A stretch of DNA of 64,000 bases from Geothrix oryzisoli (GCF_022808865.1 NZ_JAKZLB010000005.1:1-64000), one strand, 5' to 3'; positions 34,363-45,868 are shown, numbered from the stretch's first letter. Made by a program: numbers and translations. The notes: generated from the letters alone by a model not told the origin.

Positions 34363-35052
34363 ATGACCACCGGTACCCCCCGCGAGCCCCATGACAAGCC
34401 CGCTCCGCCTTCCGGAGAACCCGAGGACGTGGTGGACCTCAGCCTGGATGATGCCCTGGAGGGGGACCTCCAGTCCGTCGCCGACGAAGTGGCTTCGGTG
34501 TACCCGGCCACAGCGGGTGATGAAGCCGATCCCACGGACCTGGGGGAACCCCGGGTGGACCTGGAATCGGCCCTCACCGAGGCCGAGAAGCAGATGGAGG
34601 AGATGCTCCATCGTGAGGCGGAGCTGATGGATCAGCACCGGCGCCTCGCTGCGGACTTCAACAACTTCCGTAACCGGGCCCAGCGGGATATCGCCATGGC
34701 CGTGGAGCAGGCCGAGCGCAAGATCCTCCTCGAGATGCTGCCCGTGCTCGACAACTTCGAGCGGGGCCTCAGCGCCTCCTACCAGGACGTCGAGTCCTTC
34801 CGCGCCGGTGTGGAACTGATCCAGAAACAGTTCCTGGAAGCGCTCCGCCGCATGAACGTCGAAGCCATGCCCCTCAAGATCGGCGATGCCTTCGATGCCC
34901 TGCACGCCGAGGCGCTCACCACCTTCAGTGATCCGAACCTTCCAGACGGAGCCGTGGCTGCGGTCTACGAGCGCGGCTACAGCCTCAAGGGACAGCTCCT
35001 CCGCCCGGCCCGGGTCGTAGTGAACCGGCTCCAGGAGCCGGGAAAGTCCTAA
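34363..35052 (+). CDS. grpE: Nucleotide exchange factor GrpE
   Basis: A 229-residue GrpE. An acidic, disordered N-terminus of about 75 residues is followed by the long dimerising helix (L-A-A-D-F-N-N-F-R-N-R-A-Q-R-D), the four-helix region (L-P-V-L-D-N-F-E-R-G-L) and the C-terminal beta-wing (V-Y-E-R-G-Y-S-L-K-G-Q-L-L-R-P-A-R-V-V-V). It releases ADP from DnaK. It lies 34 bases after hrcA and 76 bases before dnaK. Confidence 0.95.
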   Translation: MTTGTPREPHDKPAPPSGEPEDVVDLSLDDALEGDLQSVADEVASVYPATAGDEADPTDLGEPRVDLESALTEAEKQMEEMLHREAELMDQHRRLAADFNNFRNRAQRDIAMAVEQAERKILLEMLPVLDNFERGLSASYQDVESFRAGVELIQKQFLEALRRMNVEAMPLKIGDAFDALHAEALTTFSDPNLPDGAVAAVYERGYSLKGQLLRPARVVVNRLQEPGKS

Positions 35053-35067
35053 CCAGGTGCAGCGCCA

Positions 35068-35100
35068 GCAGTGGATGACACTGCGAATTCCTTTTATCAT
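35068..35100 (+). promoter_or_regulatory. Candidate dnaK promoter with overlapping palindrome
   Basis: GCAGTG-GATGA-CACTGC (35068-35084) is a perfect 6-bp inverted repeat with a five-base spacer in the grpE-dnaK gap. TATCAT at 35095-35100 is a good -10 hexamer, and a poor -35 (TGGATG) would fall within the palindrome. It is not a CIRCE sequence. It could be an internal promoter with an operator, or a stem in the operon mRNA. Confidence 0.3.
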
Positions 35101-35128
35101 CGAGCCGCGATCCCCCGGAGTTCCACCC

Positions 35129-36991
35129 ATGGCAGGCAAACTGATCGGCATTGACCTGGGAACGACGAACAGTTGCGTCTGCGTGATGGAAAGCGGGGAC
35201 TCGCGGGTGATCCCCAACCGGGAGGGAAGCCGCACCACGCCTTCGGTGGTGGCCTTCACGGACAAGGGCGACGTCCTGGTGGGGCACATCGCCAAGCGCC
35301 AGGCCGTCACGAATCCCCAGCGCACCTTGTTCGCCGTGAAGCGGCTCATTGGGCAGCGGTTCAGCGCCCCCAAGGTCCAGGAGGCCGTGGGCCGCCTCCC
35401 CTTCCCGGTGGTGGCTGCGCCCAACGGGGACGCCTGGCTGCGCGTGGGCGAGCGGGACTATGCACCGCCCGAAGTGACGGCCATCGTCCTCCGTTCCCTG
35501 AAGCAGGCCGCCGAGGCCTTCCTCCACGAGGACGTGACCGACGCCGTGATCACGGTGCCCGCCTACTTCGATGATGCCCAGCGCCAGGCCACCAAGGACG
35601 CCGGCAAGATCGCCGGCCTCAACGTGCAGCGCATCATCAACGAGCCCACGGCAGCGGCTCTCGCCTACGGCTTCAACAAGAAGGGCCTCAAGCAGATCCT
35701 GGCCATCTACGACTTCGGCGGCGGCACCTTCGACTTCACCCTGATGGAAATGAATGATGGCGTCTTCGAGGTGCTGGCCACCAGCGGCGACACCTTCCTC
35801 GGCGGCGAGGACATCGACCTGGCCATCCAGAACTGGCTGGTGGAGCAGTTCCGCGAGAAGACCGGCATCGACCTCTCTTCGGACCGCATGGCCCTGCAGC
35901 GGCTCAAGGAGGCCAGCGAGAAGGCCAAGTGTGAGTTGTCCACCCTGGATCGCGTCGAGATCCGCCTGCCATTCATCGCGCAGGCCCCGGGCGGTCCGCA
36001 GCACCTGGAGGCCACCCTCACCCGGGCCCAGCTGGAAGGGATGGCCCAGGGGCTGGTGGAGCAGACCCTGATCCCCATCAAGGACGCGCTGGAGCAGGGC
36101 GGGAAGACGCCGAAGCAGATCGATGAAGTGATCCTGGTGGGTGGCCAGACGCGCATGCCGATGGTGCAGCGGCTGGTGCGCGACTTCTTCGGGAAGGAAC
36201 CCAACCGGAGCATCAACCCCGACGAGGTGGTGGCCACCGGCGCCTCCATCCAGGGCGCCGTCCTCAAGGGCGACATCAAGGACCTGGTGCTGCTGGACGT
36301 GACGCCGCTGTCGCTGGGCATCGAGACGCAGGGCGGCGGCTTCGTGAAGATCATCCAGCGCAACGCCACCATCCCCACCCGGGACGCCCGGACCTTCACC
36401 ACGGTGACGGACAACCAGAACCGGGTGGAGATCCACGTGCTCCAGGGCGAGCGGGAGCTGGCCGAGCACAACAAGAGCCTGGGTCGCTTCGACCTCATCA
36501 ACCTGCCGCCCCTGCCCAAGGGCGTGCCGCAGATCGAAGTGGCCTTCGACATCGACTCCAACGGCATCGTCAAGGTGTCCGCTCGGGATCTCATGACCGG
36601 CCTGGAACAGGGCCTGAGCATCCGGCCCAGCTCGGGCCTCTCGGAGCTGGAGATCCAGCGCATGATCCGCGAGGCCTTGGCCAACGCCGAGACGGACGTG
36701 AAGAAGCGGGACGCGCTGAAATACCTCGCCTCTGCGGAGGGGCTGATCTTCTCCTGCGACAAGAGCTTCGCCGAATGCGGCAAGTACCTGCAGGAGAGCC
36801 AGCAGGCCATGATCCGGGACGTGCTCACCCGGGCTCGGCAGGCCGTGGCCGCCCAGGATCCTGCCGCGCTCCGGGCCTGCGAAGGCCAGCTGCTGGAAGC
36901 CCAGAACCTGCTGACCGATGCCGTCCTCGCCGCCAGCGAGGCCATGATGGCGTCCCTGGACCGCGAGGATGAGGGCGCGGGGCCCAACTAG
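35129..36991 (+). CDS. dnaK: Chaperone DnaK (Hsp70), somewhat divergent
   Basis: A 620-residue Hsp70. ATPase domain: [23 protein letters not shown], and [12 protein letters not shown] where most DnaKs read D-L-G-G-G-T-F-D-V-S. The linker [15 protein letters not shown] is normal, as is the substrate domain core. The C-terminal lid is shorter and the usual acidic EEVD-like tail is absent; it ends [11 protein letters not shown] 35129 has GGAG nine bases upstream. Its place between grpE and dnaJ argues that it works with them. Confidence 0.93.
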   Translation: MAGKLIGIDLGTTNSCVCVMESGDSRVIPNREGSRTTPSVVAFTDKGDVLVGHIAKRQAVTNPQRTLFAVKRLIGQRFSAPKVQEAVGRLPFPVVAAPNGDAWLRVGERDYAPPEVTAIVLRSLKQAAEAFLHEDVTDAVITVPAYFDDAQRQATKDAGKIAGLNVQRIINEPTAAALAYGFNKKGLKQILAIYDFGGGTFDFTLMEMNDGVFEVLATSGDTFLGGEDIDLAIQNWLVEQFREKTGIDLSSDRMALQRLKEASEKAKCELSTLDRVEIRLPFIAQAPGGPQHLEATLTRAQLEGMAQGLVEQTLIPIKDALEQGGKTPKQIDEVILVGGQTRMPMVQRLVRDFFGKEPNRSINPDEVVATGASIQGAVLKGDIKDLVLLDVTPLSLGIETQGGGFVKIIQRNATIPTRDARTFTTVTDNQNRVEIHVLQGERELAEHNKSLGRFDLINLPPLPKGVPQIEVAFDIDSNGIVKVSARDLMTGLEQGLSIRPSSGLSELEIQRMIREALANAETDVKKRDALKYLASAEGLIFSCDKSFAECGKYLQESQQAMIRDVLTRARQAVAAQDPAALRACEGQLLEAQNLLTDAVLAASEAMMASLDREDEGAGPN

Positions 36992-37030
36992 GCCCGGGCT
37001 ATCGGCTATCCTGGAATCCAGGATGGGTGC

Positions 37031-38191
37031 ATGAAGCGCGACTACTACGAAGTGCTCGGCGTCTCCAAGGAGGCCGGGGCGGACGAACTGAAGAAGGCCT
37101 ACCGCAAGCTGGCCATGGAATTACATCCCGACCGCAACCCCGGGAACAAGGAGGCGGAGGAGAAATTCAAGGAGGCTGCGGAAGCCTACAGCGTGCTGTC
37201 GGACCCCGAGAAGCGGAAGGCCTACGATCAGTACGGCCACGCCGGCCTGGGCGGAGCCGGCGGCGGGCAGCAGTTCCAGTTCGACCCCAACCAGTTTGCG
37301 GACTTCGAGGACATCCTCGGCAGCTTCTTCGGCGGCGGGCTCTTCGGGGACCTCTTCGGGGGTGGCGGCCGGCGCCGGTCCAGTGGTGAGGAACGCGGCT
37401 CGGACCTGCAATACAACCTGAAGCTGAGTTTCCGGGATGCGATCTTCGGCAAGGACAGCGTGGAGCTCAGCATCCCGCGCCTCGAGGCCTGCGGCACCTG
37501 CCACGGCTCCGGCTGCGAGGCCGGCTCCCGTCCGGAGACCTGTCCCCAGTGCCGCGGTGCGGGCCAGGTGGCCATGCGGCAGGGGTTCTTCCAGATGCTC
37601 ACGCCCTGTCCCCGCTGCGAGGGCAAGGGCCGAATCATCCCCAAGCCTTGCCGCGAATGCCGGGGCGAGGGCCGCGTCCACCGCAAGTCCAAGGTGAGCT
37701 TCAAGGTGCCGGCCGGCGTGGACCGGGGCACCCGGCTGCGCCTCCAGAACCAGGGCGAGGCCGGCCGGTTCGGCGGCCGGACCGGTGATCTCTACGTGGT
37801 GTTCGACGTGGAGCCGGATCCACGGTACGAACGCGATGGCTTCGACCTCCATCAGCGCCTGGAGGTCTCCTGGCCCCTGCTGGTGACCGGCGGTGCGCTG
37901 GAGGTGGAGACGCCGTACGGTGCCGACAAGGTGAAGCTCGCCCCCGGCACCCCTGCGGACCATGTCGTGAAGCTGGTGAACGCCGGCATCCCCCGCCTGC
38001 AGGGCAGTGGCCGCGGCGACCTCTTCCTGCACCTGCGCGCGGCCGTCCCCACCTCCATCACGGCCGAGCAGCGCCAGCTCCTCGACCAGCTCCGCCGCAG
38101 CCTCGACGGCGAGCGCGCCGGGGACGAGGAAGCGGGCTTCCTCTCCAAGGTGTTCGGGTCCGAGAAGGGCGGGAAGAAGAAGCGGAAGTAG
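37031..38191 (+). CDS. dnaJ: Chaperone DnaJ (type I Hsp40)
   Basis: A 386-residue co-chaperone. The J domain has the H-P-D motif (M-E-L-H-P-D-R-N-P-G), then a Gly/Phe-rich region (F-F-G-G-G-L-F-G-D-L-F-G-G-G-G) and four zinc repeats of the type CxxCxGxG (C-G-T-C-H-G-S-G, C-P-Q-C-R-G-A-G, C-P-R-C-E-G-K-G, C-R-E-C-R-G-E-G). The C-terminal substrate domains and a basic tail complete it. It follows dnaK by 39 bases. Confidence 0.96.
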   Translation: MKRDYYEVLGVSKEAGADELKKAYRKLAMELHPDRNPGNKEAEEKFKEAAEAYSVLSDPEKRKAYDQYGHAGLGGAGGGQQFQFDPNQFADFEDILGSFFGGGLFGDLFGGGGRRRSSGEERGSDLQYNLKLSFRDAIFGKDSVELSIPRLEACGTCHGSGCEAGSRPETCPQCRGAGQVAMRQGFFQMLTPCPRCEGKGRIIPKPCRECRGEGRVHRKSKVSFKVPAGVDRGTRLRLQNQGEAGRFGGRTGDLYVVFDVEPDPRYERDGFDLHQRLEVSWPLLVTGGALEVETPYGADKVKLAPGTPADHVVKLVNAGIPRLQGSGRGDLFLHLRAAVPTSITAEQRQLLDQLRRSLDGERAGDEEAGFLSKVFGSEKGGKKKRK

Positions 38192-38218
38192 GCATCCAGT
38201 CCGGACTTCAGACTGCCC

Positions 38219-39379
38219 TTAGCCCCCCGCCACCGCCACCTGCCGCTTGCCTTCCCGCTTGGCGCGCAGGAGGGCCCGGTCGGCCTGTTCGATGAGGTGG
38301 CCGGCGCCATCGGCATGCTCGGGGAAGGCGGCGACGCCCGCGCTCAAGGAGATGGTCAGGCGGTCGCTCCCCAGGGTCACGGTCTGCCCGAGGATGACCT
38401 GGACCAGGCGTTCTGCGAGTTTCTGCGCGCCCCGGGCGAGGGTGCCCGGCATGAGAATGCAGAACTCGTCCCCCCCGTAGCGGTAGAGGCGGTCGTGGGC
38501 GCGGCAGAGGCGCTGGGCGGTCCGGGCCACGGCCTCCAGCACGATGCTGCCGGCGGGATGGCCGTACTGGCTGTTCACCTGCTTGAGGTCATCGACATCG
38601 AGGAAGACGAGGGCCACGGACTCGCCCTTGGCGGCGGCGATGCGCACGGCCTGGGGCAACTCCGCCTCCAGGCAGCGGCGGTTCTGGGCCACGGTCAGGT
38701 CGTCCTTGAAGGAGAGCGCCCGGCTCTCCTCCAGCCGCCAGGCATTGAGCAGCAGGGGTTCCACGTCCTCGAAGCCCTGGAGGAACCGCTCGGGCGGCTC
38801 CTGGGGATCCAGCAGCCGCAGGAGGCCCAGCTGCTCCGACGCTGCCAGCTGATGGGCCTCCCCCCGGCGCACCAGCTCCGCAGCCTCCTTGCGGGGCAGG
38901 GGGGCCTCGGGGAAGGAACCGTCTCCGGCCCTCTGGTAGAACAGGTTGTCCTTCCGGAGCCAGATGGCCCCGCCCCTCGCCCGGGCTTGGCGCACGGCGC
39001 GGTTCAGCACGAGCTTCAGGAGGTCATCCAGCGAGGCGAGGTGGAGCATCTGGCGCAGCCAGCCCTCGCTGCCGAGATCCCGCTGGCGCAGGTTCCGGAG
39101 GGCCTCCTGGGCCGCCTCGAGGGGGCGGTCCTGGAGGAGCACCCAGCCGGGTCTCAGCTCGAGCACCGCACTGACCTCCTCCGGATCCGCCCGCTGCACC
39201 CACCAGAGGATCTCCGAGCCCTCCGCGGGGATCAGCCCAGGATCGGGCCGCTCTGCCACCAGCACCAGCGAACCGGGCCCCGGCCCAGGCACCACCGGGT
39301 GGCCCCACCCTTCCAGAGCCTGGCGCAAAGCGTCACCCGCCCGGGAGGGATGCGGTTCCAGCCAGTGGAGGTGGTGCAT
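38219..39379 (-). CDS. GGDEF diguanylate cyclase
   Basis: A 386-residue cytoplasmic protein. The N-terminal 110 residues look like a receiver-type fold without clear phospho-acceptor chemistry, followed by a helical or GAF-like middle part (L-V-L-N-R-A-V-R-Q-A-R-A-R-G-G-A-I-W). The C-terminal GGDEF domain is intact: V-F-L-D-V-D-D-L-K-Q-V-N and Y-G-G-D-E-F, so it should make c-di-GMP. R-A-H-D five residues before GGDEF is the inhibitory I-site, implying product feedback. It is the second gene of a two-gene unit with the helical protein, divergent from pilB, whose product probably binds c-di-GMP. Confidence 0.9.
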   Translation of the reverse strand: MHHLHWLEPHPSRAGDALRQALEGWGHPVVPGPGPGSLVLVAERPDPGLIPAEGSEILWWVQRADPEEVSAVLELRPGWVLLQDRPLEAAQEALRNLRQRDLGSEGWLRQMLHLASLDDLLKLVLNRAVRQARARGGAIWLRKDNLFYQRAGDGSFPEAPLPRKEAAELVRRGEAHQLAASEQLGLLRLLDPQEPPERFLQGFEDVEPLLLNAWRLEESRALSFKDDLTVAQNRRCLEAELPQAVRIAAAKGESVALVFLDVDDLKQVNSQYGHPAGSIVLEAVARTAQRLCRAHDRLYRYGGDEFCILMPGTLARGAQKLAERLVQVILGQTVTLGSDRLTISLSAGVAAFPEHADGAGHLIEQADRALLRAKREGKRQVAVAGG

Positions 39380-39416
39380 GGAACTCCCGGGAAGAGGGTG
39401 GTGGTCAAGGGCCGGG

Positions 39417-41375
39417 TCAGCCCAGCGCGGCTTCCAGTCTCAAGGCAAGCTGGCCGAGGTGGGCCCCCAGCTGTTCCAGGATGGGCAGGGATCCTTCCCG
39501 CTGGCTGCGCTCGGCCCGGACCCAGCGCTTGAGCAGGATCACGGCCTGGGCATCGCGGACACCAAGCCGCTTGGCATTCTGGATCAGCTTGTGGGAGAGG
39601 CGGGTGCGCTCGGGGCCGGTGGGCCCCTCCTTCAGGTCGGCGATGAGCCTGAGCGCCTCCTGGGCCACTTCGAGGTCCTGGCGGATGAGGGGGACCCGGG
39701 CATTGATCCGGAGCAGGAACAGTTCCAGGAAGCGGAGCAGCTCGCCCAGCACGTCCATGCTGTCGCGCAGGGCCTGGTGGACCTCTTCGGGGGACTCCAG
39801 GAGCCGGCCCAGGTCCTGGATGAGCCGCTCGGCCTCCTCCCGGTCGGGCCGCCGCATCAAGGGGAATTCCGGGCTGCGGCGGAAGGTCAGCAGGTGGCGG
39901 TAGGCCTGGGCGAGGCCCAGGGCGAGCCTCGGCCAGTCCTGCAGTTCCAGGCTCAGCAGGAGCTGGGCATGGATGGGCGGGACCTGTTCCCAGAGCCGCT
40001 GGATGCGGAGCCGGAGCCGCTCGCCCTCCTCCATCAGGCTGGGGGATTCAGGGAACAGCCGCTGCTGGACGTCCGGCGAGAACAGGCCCACCAGCTCGCC
40101 CATGAGCTGTTTCTGGTGGTTGATGAGCAGGCCGCGCAGGTTGTCCAGGGTGTGGGCCAGCTGATCCGCATCCCCCCCCGCCAGGGCCTGCTGCAGGAGG
40201 CTGCGGAGCGTCGCCTGATCCTGGCGCAGACTCAGCACGGCCTGCCGCAGGTAGGCCCTGAGCCGCGGGATCTCGGCCCGATCCGGGTTCAGCAGCGCCG
40301 CCCGGCCCGGATCGTAGGCCCGTTCCACCACCCGTCCCAGTTCGGATTCGATGACCAGGAAGGTGGGCACGGTCGCATAGAGATCCTGGACCCCGGCGCC
40401 GGTGGCGGGCTCCATGGATTCCATGAGTCCCAGGAGGGAGATGTGGCTGGCCAGGGCCCGGGCCACCACGGAGAAGAGGGCCCGGTCCTCCCGGCGGAGA
40501 TCCTGGAGCAGCTTCCGCAGGTCGGCGGGCATGCGGTCCCGGAACAATTCGGCGTCCATGCGGGGCAGGACCCAGCCGAGGTGGTCCCAGAGCCAGCGCA
40601 GGCTTCCCCGCACCTGCTCCACCGCGGGCCAGTGGATCCCCCGGTCCAGGGGGCGCAGCAGGCTCAGACGCAGGTTGGACACCACATTCTGCAGCAGCAG
40701 CAGCGGCTCCACCCGCGCGTGGAACTTCGGGGGGATGCAGGCCTCCAGCTGCTCCGCCAGCCGCGCCAGGGATTCCTCCAGGCGGCCCCGGCCCTGGATG
40801 GCCCGGTTCACCACCTTCATCTGGGCGTTCAGCAGGGCCACGGCTTCCGGCCCGTTCTGGCAGGTCTGGAGGGCCGCCAGGATCTGGCGGAAGGGTTCGC
40901 GGTGGTCCTCCAGGAAGGCCGCCCACAGAGCCCGGAGGGCCCCGGCATCCTCTCCTGAAGGGGGGGCCATGGCCCGGAGGGAGGCGAGAAGATCCAGCAG
41001 GAGCCCCACCCAGGCGGGCTGCTCCAATTCCACCATCAGCTCCCGGTGGGCGGTCCCGGTCAGGTCGGCCAGCCGCCCCAGGCTGTGCTGGAGGACCTGG
41101 CCCATGGCCGCCCGGGCCTCGCCGAGCCGGCGGGGCGAGAACTGGTGCAGGAAGGCCAGGAAGAGGCCGAGGTTCCGTCGCAGGTTGGCCTGGGCAGAGG
41201 ACTCCCCGGCGGGGGCCGCCCCCCGCGAGGGCGCCTCCAGCAGCGGATCCAGGTCGCCCGCCCCTTCGCGGAGAATGTCCTCCAGCAGGGTGAGGTCCGT
41301 CCGGGATAGACCCTTCTCCCGGATCAACTGCCGGGCCAGCAGCAGGCGCTGAGGCGGGGTTCCTGGGACAGGCAT
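39417..41375 (-). CDS. Unrecognised large all-helical protein next to pilB
   Basis: A 652-residue cytoplasmic protein with no signal, membrane span or motif I recognise. It is almost entirely alpha-helical by composition, Leu/Arg/Glu/Gln-rich with many heptad-like stretches (S-L-A-R-L-A-E-Q-L-E-A, L-R-K-L-L-Q-D-L-R-R-E-D-R-A-L), and has an early Ala/Gly/Pro linker near residues 55-65. ATG 41375 is used because the upstream in-frame start is a TTG with no support; the ribosome-binding site is weak. The diguanylate cyclase follows 37 bases downstream and pilB starts 97 bases away on the other strand. A role in pilus or c-di-GMP control is inferred from position only. Confidence 0.7.
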   Translation of the reverse strand: MPVPGTPPQRLLLARQLIREKGLSRTDLTLLEDILREGAGDLDPLLEAPSRGAAPAGESSAQANLRRNLGLFLAFLHQFSPRRLGEARAAMGQVLQHSLGRLADLTGTAHRELMVELEQPAWVGLLLDLLASLRAMAPPSGEDAGALRALWAAFLEDHREPFRQILAALQTCQNGPEAVALLNAQMKVVNRAIQGRGRLEESLARLAEQLEACIPPKFHARVEPLLLLQNVVSNLRLSLLRPLDRGIHWPAVEQVRGSLRWLWDHLGWVLPRMDAELFRDRMPADLRKLLQDLRREDRALFSVVARALASHISLLGLMESMEPATGAGVQDLYATVPTFLVIESELGRVVERAYDPGRAALLNPDRAEIPRLRAYLRQAVLSLRQDQATLRSLLQQALAGGDADQLAHTLDNLRGLLINHQKQLMGELVGLFSPDVQQRLFPESPSLMEEGERLRLRIQRLWEQVPPIHAQLLLSLELQDWPRLALGLAQAYRHLLTFRRSPEFPLMRRPDREEAERLIQDLGRLLESPEEVHQALRDSMDVLGELLRFLELFLLRINARVPLIRQDLEVAQEALRLIADLKEGPTGPERTRLSHKLIQNAKRLGVRDAQAVILLKRWVRAERSQREGSLPILEQLGAHLGQLALRLEAALG

Positions 41376-41414
41376 GGCGAAAGCATACAATGGGCCGGCC
41401 GAGGGGATGAGGCC

Positions 41415-41446
41415 GGACGCAGGGATGCGTCCAAGGGTGATACCAT
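41415..41446 (+). promoter_or_regulatory. pilB promoter region with GGACGCA palindrome
   Basis: A perfect 7-bp inverted repeat GGACGCA-GGGA-TGCGTCC (41415-41432) sits where the -35 would be for an extended -10 element TGATACCAT (hexamer TACCAT, 41441-41446). The half-site core GACGCA recurs in the repeats upstream of pilA. Confidence 0.45.
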
Positions 41447-41472
41447 CGGCTCACCCCATCCGGAGGCAGCCA

Positions 41473-43320
<1,848 letters not shown>

Positions 43321-43331
43321 GAGTCCCCAGC

Positions 43332-44519
43332 ATGAGTGAAATCGGTTCCAACTACGTGGCTCCGCTGCAGCAGCTGCTCAAGACGATGGTGGAGTACGGG
43401 GGTACGGACCTTCACATCACCACGGATACCGCCCCGCAGATCCGCATCGATGGTCGCATGGTCCCCCTCAAGCTGCCGCCCATGGATGCGTCCCAGACGC
43501 GCTGGCTCTGCTACGGTGTCATGACGGACCAGCAGAAGCACCGTCTCGAGGAGGATCTCGAAGTGGACTTCTCCTTCGGCCTCCAGGGCGTGGCCCGCTT
43601 CCGCGCCAATGTCTTCAACCAGCGCGGCGCCACCGCGGGGGTCTTCCGCACCATCCCCGAGAACATCCGCAGCTTCGATCAGCTGGGCCTGCCGCCTTCG
43701 GTCCAGGCCCTCTGCGATAAGCCCCGCGGCCTGGTGCTGGTGACGGGCGTGACGGGCTCCGGCAAGTCCACGACTCTGGCCGCCATGGTGGACAAGATCA
43801 ATGCCGAGGAGCCGGTGCACATCCTCACCATCGAGGACCCGGTGGAATACGTCCACAAGCACAAGCGGGCCCTGGTGAACCAGCGGGAGATCCACGCGGA
43901 CACCCACAGCTTCAAGAAGGCCCTCCGCTCGGCCCTGCGCCAGGATCCCGATGTGGTGCTGGTGGGTGAAATGCGCGACCTGGAGACCATCGAGTCGGCC
44001 CTCACCATCGCCGAGACGGGCCACCTCACCTTCGCCACCCTGCACACCAACAGCACCGTGCAGACCATCAACCGCATCATCGACGTATTCCCCAGCCATC
44101 AGCAGGCCCAAGTCCGGGCCCAGCTCTCCCTGGTGCTCGAGGGCGTGATCTGCCAGAGCCTCATCCCCAAGGCCGGCGGCAAGGGCCGTGCCCTGGCCCT
44201 AGAGATCATGATCCCCAACTCCGCCATCCGGAACCTCATCCGCGAGGACAAGATCCACCAGATCTACGGGACCATGCAGTCCGGCCAGACCAAATACGGC
44301 ATGCAAACCTTCAACCAGAGCCTGTCCGACTTGGTGCTCCGGAAGGAGATCACCCAGGAGCAGGCCTTCGAGTATTCCTCCAACGCCGACGAGTTGCGGG
44401 AACTCATCAACCGGGGCGTGGGTGTCGGCTCCGCCGGCGGTCGGGGGGCCGCCGCACAGCCCGCCACCACCAGCAACCCCGCGCTCGGCGGGCGGAATCC
44501 CAACATCAAGTACACCTAA
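43332..44519 (+). CDS. pilT: Type IV pilus retraction ATPase PilT
   Basis: A 395-residue retraction motor. Walker A G-V-T-G-S-G-K-S at 139-146, Asp box (T-I-E-D-P-V-E-Y), Walker B (V-V-L-V-G-E-M-R-D), His box (T-G-H-L-T-F-A-T-L-H-T) and the A-I-R-N-L-I-R-E motif required for retraction are all present. The C-terminus has a Gly/Ala-rich tail. It begins 11 bases after pilB, with GGAGT before the ATG. Confidence 0.96.
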   Translation: MSEIGSNYVAPLQQLLKTMVEYGGTDLHITTDTAPQIRIDGRMVPLKLPPMDASQTRWLCYGVMTDQQKHRLEEDLEVDFSFGLQGVARFRANVFNQRGATAGVFRTIPENIRSFDQLGLPPSVQALCDKPRGLVLVTGVTGSGKSTTLAAMVDKINAEEPVHILTIEDPVEYVHKHKRALVNQREIHADTHSFKKALRSALRQDPDVVLVGEMRDLETIESALTIAETGHLTFATLHTNSTVQTINRIIDVFPSHQQAQVRAQLSLVLEGVICQSLIPKAGGKGRALALEIMIPNSAIRNLIREDKIHQIYGTMQSGQTKYGMQTFNQSLSDLVLRKEITQEQAFEYSSNADELRELINRGVGVGSAGGRGAAAQPATTSNPALGGRNPNIKYT

Positions 44520-44609
44520 AGTCACACTCTGCGACCCATTGGGTCTTCACCACTGATCCATTCCTGCCTATCCTGAAGGCACCACCGTTCCTAGCCCGCC
44601 GAGGTCCGC

Positions 44610-45812
44610 ATGCCCGCATACGCATGGAAAGGCAAGAATCGAATGGGGGAGGCCCAGGAGGGTGTCCTGGTGTCCGAATCCAGGGATGCCGCCGCCGCCA
44701 CCCTGAAGCGCAACGGTATCGAGGTGACCTCCATCGGCGCCATGGCCGCCAAGGGCACCAAGTCCTTCGGTAGCGTGAAGGCCAAAGACCTGGCCATCTT
44801 CACCCGGCAGTTCAGCGTCATGATCGACGCCGGCCTGCCCCTGGTGCAGTGCCTGGAGATCCTCGGGGCCCAGCAGCAGGACAAGGGCTTCCAGAAGATC
44901 ATTGAGGCCGTGCGGGAGGATGTGGAGAAGGGCCTCACCCTCCAAGCGGCCCTCTCCAAACACCCCAAGGCCTTCAACGATCTCTACGTGAACATGGTGG
45001 GTGCCGGCGAAAGCGGCGGCATCCTGGATGTCATCCTCCAGCGGCTATCCACCTATATCGAGAAGGCCGTGAAGCTCACCGCCAAGGTAAAAGGCGCGAT
45101 GACCTATCCCGTGGCCGTCATCACCATCGCCATCGCCGTGGTGGTCATCATCATGGTGAAGGTGATCCCCGTCTTCTCCGCCATGTATGACGGTCTGGGC
45201 AGCAAGCTGCCCTTCCCGACCCTGATGTGCATGGCCCTGTCCAGCGCCCTCATCAACTACAGTTGGATCATCATCATCGCCGTGGTCCTCATCGTGATTG
45301 GCCTCCGCCAGTACTACAGGACGCCGGCTGGCCGCCTCCTGATCGATGGCTTCATGCTGAAGATCCCCATCATTGGTGACGTGCTCCGCAAGGTGGCTGT
45401 GGCCCGGTTCTGCCGGACCCTGGGTACCCTCATCAGTTCCGGCGTGCCCATCCTCGAAGGCATGGACATCACGGCCCGCACCGCTGGCAACATGGTCATC
45501 CAGAACGCAATCCTCAAGTCCAAGGATGCCGTGGAGCAGGGCCGCAACATCGCCACGCCCTTGGCCGAGACCAAGGTCTTCCCGCCCATGGTGGTGCAGA
45601 TGGTGGGTGTGGGCGAGGCCACCGGTGCCCTGGATGCCATGCTGTCCAAGGTGGCGGACTTCTACGAGGACGAGGTGGACAACGCCGTGGCGAACCTCAC
45701 CAGCCTCATGGAACCCATCATGATCGCTATCCTCGGCGGCATCATCGGCTTCATCGTCATTGCCATGTATCTGCCCATCTTCAACCTGGCCAATGTGTTC
45801 GGGAAGGATTGA
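44610..45812 (+). CDS. pilC: Type IV pilus inner-membrane platform protein PilC
   Basis: A 400-residue polytopic membrane protein on which PilB and PilT act. Two T2SSF domains (F-T-R-Q-F-S-V-M-I-D-A-G-L-P-L-V and F-C-R-T-L-G-T-L-I-S-S-G-V-P-I-L-E) each precede hydrophobic spans, and the E-x-x-G pattern G-E-A-T-G-A-L-D is conserved. Full length. It follows pilT by 90 bases, in which a short GACCC/GGGTC hairpin is seen. Confidence 0.95.
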   Translation: MPAYAWKGKNRMGEAQEGVLVSESRDAAAATLKRNGIEVTSIGAMAAKGTKSFGSVKAKDLAIFTRQFSVMIDAGLPLVQCLEILGAQQQDKGFQKIIEAVREDVEKGLTLQAALSKHPKAFNDLYVNMVGAGESGGILDVILQRLSTYIEKAVKLTAKVKGAMTYPVAVITIAIAVVVIIMVKVIPVFSAMYDGLGSKLPFPTLMCMALSSALINYSWIIIIAVVLIVIGLRQYYRTPAGRLLIDGFMLKIPIIGDVLRKVAVARFCRTLGTLISSGVPILEGMDITARTAGNMVIQNAILKSKDAVEQGRNIATPLAETKVFPPMVVQMVGVGEATGALDAMLSKVADFYEDEVDNAVANLTSLMEPIMIAILGGIIGFIVIAMYLPIFNLANVFGKD

Positions 45813-45868
45813 TCGCGGCGGTTCAGCACGCGCCTTGCATGTTTTTCCCGAAACCCCTGGAGGTCCCC

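Noticed and set aside
44520-44609. Terminator between pilT and pilC
   Set aside because: The GACCC/GGGTC hairpin has only five pairs and no T-tract, so pilC is more likely co-transcribed.
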